From Phanerochaete sordida (taxonomy: Eukaryota > Basidiomycota > Agaricomycetes > Polyporales > Phanerochaetaceae): DNA of 64,000 nt. Below, piece after piece: positions 53,667-64,000 of the stretch. The notes beneath the pieces are model-generated. The model saw only the letters and a program-made list of their open reading frames with translations, was not told the origin of the DNA and did no database searches. The stretch is from positions 186,001 through 250,000 of the forward strand of contig BPQB01000008.1 of the NCBI GenBank assembly GCA_019973155.2. Reading direction: 5' to 3'. Within the stretch, counting starts at the first letter, position 1. Every line of letters starts with the position of its first letter. The position numbers and the translations under genes are program-made.

Positions 53667-56600
53667 ATGCCGGCCGTTACTGCTACCCCTGCTGCTGCCC
53701 CCGCGGCTCCCCTCAAGGCCGCTGTCGCCCCCGCCCCGGGCCAGTTCGACATCTCCGGTCTTTTCGTGGCCGACAAGGCTGCCCGCGAGGGCGCAGCTGC
53801 CCAGCTTGCTGCGCTCGCTGAAAAGGAGGGCCCCGCCGGCCTCCAGTCCGTCGGCTTCGCCGATGCCATCGTGAAGGCACTCAACGACAAGAAGTCCCCC
53901 GCTGCCCGCGAGGGCGCCGCCAACGCGGTCGCAGCCCTCGCCCAGACGCCCGCGATCCGTGCCCTCGAGCCCATCTTCATCGACAGCGGCATCTACGCTG
54001 CGTTCCTCGAGGCGTTCGCCGACAAGATGCCCGCCGTCCGGACGGCGGCCGTCGAGGCCGTGCGCCTGTATGTCGCCAACATGAACCCGTGGGCGACCAA
54101 CCTCGTTCTCCCCGCGCTCCTCCACGAGATCAAGACCGCGGGCAAGTGGCAGATCAAGACTGGCTCGCTCGCCGTCCTCGACCAGCTCATCGCGTCCGCC
54201 GCCTTCCAGATTGCGCGTGCGACCCCCGACATCGTCCCCGTCCTCGCTGAGGCGATCTGGGACACCAAGTCTGACGTCAAGAAGGCTGCCCGGGCTACCC
54301 TCGAGAAGGCGACTGCCCTCGTCTCCAACAAGGATATCGAGCGCTTCATCCCTGCCCTCATCGACGCCCTCATCAACCCCGTCGAGAAGGTCGTCCCCAC
54401 TATCGGTCTCCTCTCGGCCACCACCTTCGTTTCCGAGGTTGACTCCCCGACCCTCTCGCTCATGGTCCCCCTGCTCTCCCGTGGTCTCAGCGAGAAGCTC
54501 ACTGCGACGAAGCGTAAGGTCGCCGTCATCGCCGACAACATGGCCAAGCTCGTCGACTCCGAGGTCACTGTCCGCCCCTTCCTCCCCAAGCTGCTCCCCG
54601 GCCTCCTCAAGGTCGAGACCACCATCGGTGACCCCGAGGCCCGCGCCGTCGTTGGCCGTGCGATTGCTACCCTCCGCCAGGTCGGCAACGTCCCCACCGG
54701 CGACGGTACCGATCTTCCTCCCCTCAAGTTCGCGGAGGAGAAGCAGCTCGCTCACTCGCTCATTGCTGTCTACAAGGCTCTTGGCGCCAACCCCGTTCCT
54801 TCCGCGGGCAACGTCGAGACCATGTACGCGTCCAACCTCGCGGCGAACCTCGTCAACGCCAAGGAGTTCGACTCTTCGGCGTGGCACACTCTCGTCCCCT
54901 ACCTCAAGTTCCTTACCGCGGAGCCTGAGCCCATCAAGGTTGCGAACGAGTGGGTCATCAAGTCCGCTACCATCGGCGAGGAGGGTGATGACGTCCCCGA
55001 GGATGAGGAGGAGGGCGAGGACCTTTGCAACTGCCAGTTCTCGCTTGCCTACGGTGCCAAGATTCTCCTGAACACCGCTACCCTCCGCCTCAAGCGTGGC
55101 CACCGCTACGGTCTCTGCGGTCGCAACGGTACCGGAAAGTCCACCCTCATGCGCGCCATCACCAACGGCCAGGTCGAGGGCTTCCCGTCGCCCGACGAGG
55201 TCCGCACCTTCTACGTCGAGCACGACATTGACGGCTCCGAGGAGGACACCTCCGTCCTCGAGTTCATCTGCTCCGACTCCCGTGTCCAGGCTAACCGTGA
55301 GGAGATCATCGAGGCCCTCGCCTCCGTCGGCTTCTCCGATGAGCGCCAGGCGCAGCCCATTGGTGCTCTTTCCGGTGGTTGGAAGATGAAGCTCGCGCTC
55401 GCCCGCGCCATGCTGTTCAAGGCCGACATTCTCCTGCTCGACGAGCCGACTAACCACTTGGATGTCGTCAACGTCGCTTGGCTCGAGAGCTACCTTACGA
55501 GCTTGACGACTTGCACTTCCAGTACGTTGACTTTCTTTTTCCCGCTAGTGGACAGTCGCTGACCTAATTCTTACAGTCATCGTCTCGCACGACTCTGGCT
55601 TCTTGAACAACGTCATCACCGACGTCCTCCACCTCAACCGCTTCAAGCTCAAGCGCTACCGCGGCAACCTCGAGGCTTTCATGAAGGCTGTTCCCGAGGC
55701 TCGCTCGTACTACACGCTCGAGGCGGCCGAGGACTACCAGTTCAAGCTCCCCGACCCCCCTCTGCTCGAGGGTGTCAAGACCAAGGAGAAGTCGCTGATC
55801 AAGATGCGTAACGTCGGCTTCAAGTACCCCTCGCAGACCAAACAGCAGCTGTACGACATCACCCTCCAGGTGTCGCTCTCGTCCCGTGTCGCTGTCCTCG
55901 GTCCCAACGGTTCCGGCAAGTCGACCCTTGTCAAGCTCCTCATCGGTGACACCGAGCCCAACTGCGGTGGTGAGGTCTGGAAGCACCCCAACTTGGTCAT
56001 CGGCTACGTCGCCCAGCACGCGTTCCACCACATCGACCAGCACCTCGACAAGACCCCTCTCGAGTACATGCTCTGGCGTTACCAGACCGGTGAGGATCTC
56101 GAGGAGATGATGAAGGGCTCGCGCCAGATCTCCGAGGAGGAGCAGCAGAAGATGAAGGAGGGCTCCGTCGTCATCGTCGAGGGCCAGAAGCGTCTCATCG
56201 ACGAGATCCTTGCCCGCAAGAAGCTCAAGCAGTCCTACGAGTACGAGCTGTCCTTCAAGGGCCTGTCCTCGTCCGAGAACATCTGGATGTCCCGTGACGA
56301 GCTCATCAAGCGTGGCTTCGAGAAGAAGGTCCTCGAGGTCGACACCCGTGAGGCCCAGCGCCTTGGTCTCCTCCGCCCTCTCGTCCGCCGCGAGATCGAG
56401 AAGCACTTCGCGGACTTCGGTCTCGACGCCGAGTTCGTCTCGCACAACACCATGCGCGGTCTCTCCGGTGGTCAGAAGGTCAAGGTCGTCCTCGGTGCCG
56501 CGACCTGGCGCCGCCCGCACATCATGTGTCTCGACGAGCCGACGAACTACCTCGACCGTGAGTCGCTCGCTGCGCTCATCAAGGCGCTCAAGGAGTTCGA

Positions 56601-56901
56601 GGGTGGTGTGCTCGTCATCACGCACAACCGCGACTTCTCCGAGTCCCTCTGCAAGGAGGTGTGGGCGATGCGCGACGGCCGCCTCGAGGCGTCCGGCCAC
56701 AACTGGGTCGAGGGCCAGGGCGCGGGCCCCCGTATCGACAAGAAGAACGGCGATGAGGAGGACCAGTACGACGCGATGGGCAACAAGATCGAGGTCAAGA
56801 AGGTCAAGAAGCTCACTGCGGCCGAGGCGCGCAAGGCGAAGAAGGACCGCATGGCCCGCCGCAAGCGTGGCGAGGAGGTCTTCACCGACGAGGAGCTCTG
56901 A
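53667..56901 (+). CDS. TEF3: Translation elongation factor 3 (ABC-F type ATPase)
   Basis: Two exons, 53667-55521 and 55577-56901, give 1,059 residues. N-terminal HEAT-like repeats occupy about residues 30-350. The first ABC domain has GRNGTGKST near residue 487, the signature LSGGWKMKLALARAML and ILLLDEPTNHLD near 587. The second has GPNGSGKST near 727, LSGGQKVKVVLGAATW and IMCLDEPTNYLD near 933, with the charged chromodomain-like insert between its Walker A and signature motifs. The C-terminus is Lys/Arg-rich (KKDRMARRKRGE), as in EF3. The factor binds ribosomes and uses ATP to release E-site tRNA and support EF1A-GTP delivery; it is characteristic of fungi. The third codon position is almost always C or G, which indicates high expression. 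Long frames on the other strand are shadows of this bias. Confidence 0.97.
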
Positions 56902-57629
56902 GCACCCAAAACCAAAATGTGTAGTGTTACGTTGTGTCTGTAGTCGCATTTTCACCCGCTGGATCGTCGTCGCGCACATGTTGTTTATTGTTCAAGGACG
57001 TTCTCGGTCAATAATTGTATGATCTCTCTGTACTCCATATCTCTCTAGAGCAGCAATAATGACTCTCATGAACTGCATCTTCCTTTCGTGTGCCCGAGTG
57101 ATGTCTTGCACTGAACTCTGGTGAGCCGGTGCGACAGAAGAAAATCTTCGACTTCTAGTCTACGCCGAGTACTTTATCTGCGGTGTTTTCAGCTGCGAGA
57201 ACAAATTCCTGCAGTGCCGGTGACCGGGGCACCGGGAGCGAAGAGTTGGAAGATGCTTACGTGGGGCGCGTAAGCTTACTTTCGTTACTCCGGTAAGTAC
57301 GCGCTACTTACCCTTGTTTACTTGACTTCAGTGCCACGTGTATCACTTTCTGACGCAAACCCGCGTAAAGCGATAGTAGAAAAGAGACTGTTCGACTGTG
57401 TACGCGGAGACACGGCGCTGTCGAAGACACGTCGTAAATTTCCGACCCTCCGTAACGGCCGCGGTGTGGTTGGCAGCTCGCTCAGCAGAATGTATGCGGA
57501 GGAGGATCGTGGGAAACAGCGGCGGCGTTAAATTCAGGCTGGCCCGCTCGTGCTTCCGGTGTCTCCCTCACCACCCTCACCCTCCCCAGCCTCCCCGCCG
57601 CACGACACGCGCGCAAAAACCGCACAGCG
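56902..57629. other. Gap between EF3 and adenylate kinase genes
   Basis: About 730 bases: the EF3 3' UTR and the adenylate kinase promoter. Repeated TTACTT/GTAAG words cluster near 57265-57330 without a clear structure. No gene was seen. Confidence 0.4.
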
Positions 57630-58923
<1,294 letters not shown>

Positions 58924-61900
58924 GTTCCTGTCTTGTGAGCGGCGCATAGACCCTAGAGTGTACTTACCTGTGCAATGGACACGAGTTCTGGCAGTGCTGT
59001 AGCCAAATTGTTTTCGCCCTGGGCCCCCTGCGGCGCCAGAGCGAGCAGGGCAAGCTGGCTGGCGGCAGCTGTCGGTCCCGCATGCAGCTGCCCAAAATCC
59101 GAAAGAGACACAAGCTGCCAAGGCAAGCGCGGATGGGCCAAGGCCCGGACGCAATCGCATCGGTATCTGCGCGTCCCTTGGCCCTTGGCGGCGCACATTT
59201 CGCAACCGCGGGAGGCAGGCGCCCCTCTCTGGGCCCTCTGGCGTCCGCTGGCCGGACCACGGCGCACGGCGCGAGTGAGAAGATCGCGGGTTATCGTGCA
59301 CAGGGGCGCGGCTAGAGACGTCGCGCGCGTGCGCCAGGAGGCGCGACATTGCTCCCGCTCCCGCGACGGTAGAAGGCCCACCTCGTCCTCCGCCGCTGCA
59401 GGCGCCAGGCTCGGGCTCGGCCCGCGGGCGAGTCCGAAGGCGGCATCTGGCGCGTTCGCGATGGCGAGCAGCTCAGGCTCTGCTGCCGTTTGCGCATGCA
59501 CGTTGGACGGCGTCTGCGACAGCGAACATCGCGAGGCTGCGCGGCGCCCGTGCGTTAGGAACTGCGGCTGCCTGGGAGCGCGATCATAGGTACGGCCGCT
59601 GCATCTGCTGTGTGCGGGGGCCAATCTCATCTCGCATGGTCGTTCAGGACAGGCTTGTGCCGCATCGGGTGGGCTGCGGGATCTGCTGTGGCGTGCTTGC
59701 GTGCAACAGTGCGAGGGGCGCCTCGCGTCCTCGTTCCCGACGGGGCGTGCGCGCGATGCAGGGCCCGCTTCCCGCGACCCGTCACGGATCTCGTGCTGGC
59801 CTGGCTGGGTACAAGGTCTGCTGGCCTGAGACGTCGGCTGCGCAGAAACCTCGGTGGTTGATACGCCATCCGTGGGCCCCCAGTGTGGTGGAGGGAGCTG
59901 TGATATTATGTGCGTGCTGACTGGTTTGACGTCGCGTTTCACGCTAAGCGTTGTTGTGGTGGGCCACCAGGTCTGAGATGTTGAAATTGCTAGGATAACA
60001 GAGATGGTGGACGATGTGCGCAAGCAGGCAAGTCGACGGCGCCTCATCAACGCATCTGCTCACGAATGAGATGGTTGCGCCTTACGGCACAGATCTCGTT
60101 ACGCGAAGAACCATACAGTGAGAAAAAAAATGCCACCTGAAATTTGCTCTTCTCCTCTTTTCTTGCGTATTGGCAGCGAGCCGCAGGGTAGCGGAGATGA
60201 ATACCCCTGGCATTTGGATCAGCATATGGCTGCACGGGATCCAGACGTCTTGGGGTAAATTCTGGGCCTCAAGCGCGATTTTTTCTTCTCGATGCTGCGG
60301 AATGTAGGTTGCAATCGAGAGATGGTGGATAGCCTGCTGCTGAAGGTTTGATTACGAGACTACGCAGTGCGATGCCTGATCTTTTCGCAGAACCGCACCA
60401 GGCAAGTCGAACTCGGGTTTACCAGGTAACAAGTTGTAGCTTACTCTATTAGAACACAAGTCTTACTAATCATTTTAGGCAGGAGCTCGGCCGAGTTGGG
60501 CAATGTTCTGAGCCGACTGTCACTGTCGCTGTCGCCGTCAGGGGACCGATCTGAAGCAACTGCGAGAATCCCGGAATTTGCGTCCGTTGCGTTCGGGCCG
60601 AAAAAGGCGCATCAGGCGCATCAGCAAGAAGCCTCCGCCGCCTCCGTGGGTCGCTTCTTCCCCAGAAAGGAAAGTACGTTCGCGGGCATGATTACCTCTG
60701 GAACGGCCGCCGGTTGGCCGCCGGCGCACGCAGCGACACCCTCGTCGCCGTCGCAAACGTGTGCGAGGCTCGCCGTGCGCCGTGCGTGCAGCGCGCGCGG
60801 TCATCAGCTTCGCGGCGCGCGGCAGGCGCGCGAGCCCTGGTGGCGTGCACGCAGGGCGAGCGGCGAGCCTCGCAGACCTGCGTCCGAGGCCTGTCGGACG
60901 CCGGGGATCCCTCGGGCGCCGGACGCTGATTCGTCGGCGGTGCACACACGCGTGGCGATCGAGGGCGCCCGAGCCAAAGGGAGATGCCTCACACAATAGC
61001 GCGCGTGCGCGCGTGGGCGTGCCAGGGGCAACGCGCTGCGTCTCCGCGTCGGCGCGTGCCCTCCTGCGCGCGCGCGACGAGTGGCGGAGCCCGCGTCGTC
61101 TCGGGCTGGTGCAGCTTCTCGCCGTGAGGAGCGCACGGAAGATGGCAGCCGCCCGGCCGCGCGACGCTCTGCGAGGCTGCGTCGGGGCGCCAGGCAAGGT
61201 TTTTGTGGCGCGCGCGAAAGAAATACTTCCGCGCGGTGCAACGTCCGCCGTAGAATCGAGAGCAGCCCGGTGACGTAGCCAGGACACCCTACGCAGCGTA
61301 TGCGTAACCTGTGAGGACATTGCACGCTTGGGCGACGCTGCCATTAGCAAGGACGGCGATAGTTTCGCTCAGTCATCGCGCGAGTTTGCTGCTTGGAGGA
61401 AACCGAGTGGTGATCGGGGTCCCGGCGCGCCCTTGGTAACACGGCGGCGCTTGCGCGAAGCGACGGACCCCGAGCACGTGAAAGGGGCCGCCAGCATCGC
61501 GTCCGTGATGCATTTACGATAACACGCGAGATGCTGCGCTGTACGTCTCGATGCGTTGTCTGTATGTTTAATGAAATGTCTGCTACAAATGATAATATAC
61601 TTGGAACGGAATCGCCGCCACAGCCACTGCGGCGCAGGGCACGCGCTCGAGCGAGCATGTCCGATTTCCTTGGGGATTGGCGCACCGCTGGGGACTGGAC
61701 GCGACGACAGGCTATAGCAGATGCGGAGCCGCATCTTTTGACGCGCCGCGGCTGTGTCGCGAACACGCACTAGCGTTAGGGTTGCTGTCCGTGGAGATGA
61801 TGGCTGATGCGCACGGAGGTAGCTCCGCGCAGGTGTGCGCAGCGCAGGCGGCGCAGACACCGCCGGTCGCGCGCGCGGGGCCCGACGCGAGGCTGCGACG

Positions 61901-62673
61901 GTGGCTGCTGGTTGTGGCTCGCGCGCCGCTGGTCGCTGGGAGCACAGGCGGACATACCTCGGAGGGTTCTGTGTGGGAGAGGACTCGATGATGAAGCACG
62001 CATTGCGCGATCAGCGGGCGAGGCTGTTTGCCGCTGTGAGCGTCGAGATCAACGAGCGGCGAGGCGACTGGGCCTCCGCTAGAGCCGAACGGCTGCGGTC
62101 GCGCGAACGCTGGGGGCGGCCGAGGGCGCGCAGCGGGCGCGGGACGTCCGACAGCCGGGGATGCTTACCATACGGCGATAAGACGAGTGATGTCACGGGC
62201 TGGTAAGGATGGGACTGGGTTTGGAGGACGGGGAGCAATGAGGTAAGGGCTTTCGGTAGGTCGAGAGTGCGGCAGCGGCGGCTGGGGAGGAAATGCAGTT
62301 GAAACAAGTTGAAAATGCGGACGATCGACCCAGATCAACGGGCGACGAACAGCCGCCGTCGGTCATTCATCTGTTGAGCGCCGAGACGCCCCTCCGCGTC
62401 GTGATTAGAGCTGTGGCAGCCCCTGCCAGAGCCAGAAGCCTGTGTTCCTTGCAACTTTCCGAAATCCCTGGACCTCAAACCCATCAGCCACCTGTATCTA
62501 CTCCCTGACGCGTATATATATCCTCCCTGTCTCATCTGGCCCGCCGTGGATCATCATCACCCAGCATCTCATTGACCGAGCCTGCCTCCCCCCTCTCGAG
62601 GCTCATATACCAGCGCGTCGCACCCCTCACACACACTTCTGTATACCCCCTCTCCCGGACAGTCCTGCTCGCC
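58924..62673. other. 3.7-kb gene-free, very GC-rich stretch
   Basis: Long open frames occur on all frames of 58975-59600, 60500-61360 and 61680-62210, but they are Arg/Ala/Gly-rich, overlap one another on both strands and carry no domain; they follow from the high GC and CpG content. A lower-GC spacer (59930-60480) separates the first two blocks. TTAGGGTT occurs at 61776. The right end holds the transcription-factor promoter (TATA at 62513-62521). No tRNA or rRNA was recognised. Confidence 0.5.
62513..62521 (+). promoter_or_regulatory. TATA box of Zn2Cys6 gene
   Basis: TATATATAT, about 155 bases upstream of the ATG at 62674, followed by a C/T-rich leader. Confidence 0.5.
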
Positions 62674-64000
62674 ATGAAGACAGCAAACGCCCTTCAACGC
62701 GGGAAGGCCTGCCTCAGCTGCAGGAAGCGCAAAATGGCAAGTCACCTGCCACAGTCCCTGTCTGCGGACATGCCCATCTGACCCGCGGCGCGCGCGCACA
62801 CAGCGGTGCGACGGCCAACGCCCGATCTGCGGCCAGTGCGTCAAGGGCAACCGCGACGAAGAGTGCTCGTACCACGACAAGAAGCAAGTGAGCCGCACCG
62901 AGATGCTGCGGGCGAAGGTCGCCAAGCTCGAGGCGCGCCTGCGCGAGCTCGAGGTCGAGCACTCGGGGTCGTCGAGCAGCCCTACGCCGGCGCCGATGTC
63001 GCCGTCGTCGCCCACGCTGTCGCTGTCGACTGCGCGGTCGTCACCGTCGGAAGAGTTGATCCTGCTTCAGCCGCCTGGTGCGTGTTCTGGCCGCCGAATA
63101 AATCAGGAACTCTATGGCTGACGGGCGCGACTCGCGGTTAGCAGGAAGCGCACTGCCCTTGCACGAGCCAGCGTCTATTGACATGGACTCTTGGGATGAC
63201 GATGATCGCTTCGTGCTGGGCGCCGGCTCGTCCTCTGACCCCTCGAGCTCCCAGGACTCGTCCCTCACGTCCACCCCATGGCTCTCCGACTTCCTCGACA
63301 TCCCCTCCTTCCTCAACGACCCCTTCTTCCCCACAGGCGATTTTTCTCCGGCCCTTTTGTCTCAGGAACCGCGCTTGGAGTCTCCTGCCCACTGGGAAGA
63401 CGGCGATGTGATGTGTCAGAACAAACAAAAACTGTTCGTATCTTCCCATGATCACGTCCCTCAGGCTTCGCACTAACCCTGCCGCGCGCGGCACTCAGAC
63501 TCGACATATTCTTCGCGCACCGCCACCAGTGTGCGTTCGACGTCCATGTCGACCGCTTTCGCGCGTCAATGTCCCTGCCGCCCGCGCAGCAGCCTCACCC
63601 CGCGCTCCTGGATGCGATGTACCTCATGGCCTGCTACTTCTCGCAGATGCCCCCCGCGCAGGAGGGGCACTACCTCCAGCGCGCGCTCACGGGCATCTCC
63701 TCGTCCCTGCAGGACAGCGACCGGCTCATCCAGATCGTGCAGGCGTCTTGCCTGATCGCTATCTACTTCTTTAGCCGCGGACGCACCCTCGAGGGCTACT
63801 ACCACTCCTCGACTGCGGCCCGGCTCGCGGTCAGCCTCGGCCTGCATCAGATCAAGAGCGAGGAATGGTACCGCCTCCAGTTCGACCCCGCCGCCGTCCA
63901 GCAGCCCGCCTTCCTCGCCTTCAAGTCCTCGCTCCAGCTGCCCCCGCCCAAGGACTCGGTCGAGCACGCCGAGCGCGTCGCCGCTTTCTGGCAGGTCTTC
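62674..64000 (+). CDS. Zn2Cys6 fungal transcription factor (3' end off window)
   Basis: Exons 62674-62736, 62804-63077, 63145-63433 and 63499 to beyond 64000. The zinc cluster uses C13, C16, C23, C30, C33 and C42 (ACLSCRKRKM | RCDGQRPICGQC), spacing C-x2-C-x6-C-x6-C-x2-C-x8-C. It is followed by a heptad-like dimerisation helix (RTEMLRAKVAKLEARLREL). An acidic, Ser-rich segment comes next (SWDDDDRFVLG), and the middle homology region begins LLDIFFAHRHQCAFDVHVDR and continues to the window edge with LIAIYFFSRGRTLEGYYHSS. The first intron lies inside the zinc cluster and has a GC donor (ATG|GCAAGT), the only way to join the two halves in frame. Known role: nuclear DNA-binding regulator. The target pathway cannot be told from this window. 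Confidence 0.88.

Noticed and set aside
53598..55457. 619-codon open frame on the minus strand opposite EF3 (and another at 55564-56979)
   Set aside because: Both are mirror images of a highly biased C/G-ending gene; the translations are low-complexity Glu/Leu/Gly strings without domains.
58975..62206. Several 100-365-codon open frames in the GC-rich gap
   Set aside because: They overlap on both strands, are Arg/Ala-rich and have no family motif or splice-consistent partners.

Overview
The window is nuclear DNA of a filamentous basidiomycete, most likely an Agaricomycete and possibly Polyporales. The evidence is GC-rich sequence, genes cut by many 45-60 base GT-AG introns, a fungal translation elongation factor 3, and basidiomycete-type families (DUF6699, DUF6533, F-box/leucine-rich proteins). 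The genus cannot be fixed from the sequence alone. Exon models below were built by hand from splice signals, reading phase and family motifs. Most close exactly in phase; the exceptions are stated.

Layout. 1-14.1 kb: an unfinished TolB/amidohydrolase gene running off the left end, a divergent basidiomycete protein, a DUF6699 protein, a large F-box protein, a small basic protein and the RNase P/MRP subunit Pop7. 14.3-20.5 kb: two tandem F-box/LRR paralogs and the polyadenylation factor Pfs2. 20.9-38 kb is an accessory island of multi-pass membrane proteins. It holds three copies of one uncharacterised family (20.9-22.7, 23.2-25.1, 27.8-29.6 kb), another F-box gene, the mitochondrial protein Mcp1, a 514-bp TA-flanked inverted-repeat element (MITE), and three tandem DUF6533 genes with copied upstream regions.

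38.3-64 kb returns to broadly conserved genes: a spartin/senescence-domain protein divergent from EMC4, an FAD monooxygenase, a complete 24-exon Argonaute with an intact D-E-D-D catalytic set, an M50B-like membrane metallopeptidase divergent from V-ATPase subunit a, EF3, adenylate kinase, a 3.7-kb gene-free stretch, and a Zn2Cys6 transcription factor cut by the right end.

How the genes relate: there is no operon logic. Several pairs share short divergent promoters (3483-3814, 29575-30023, 39989-40300, 49468-49901). Mcp1, spartin and EMC4 all concern organelle membranes or lipid handling and lie within 11 kb. The most notable contents are the slicer-type Argonaute with 6-nt and 8-nt micro-exons, the tandem membrane-protein island, two GC-AG introns, a phased TTAGG array and the MITE. 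No wholly new system was recognised; the uncharacterised membrane family is the best candidate for follow-up.
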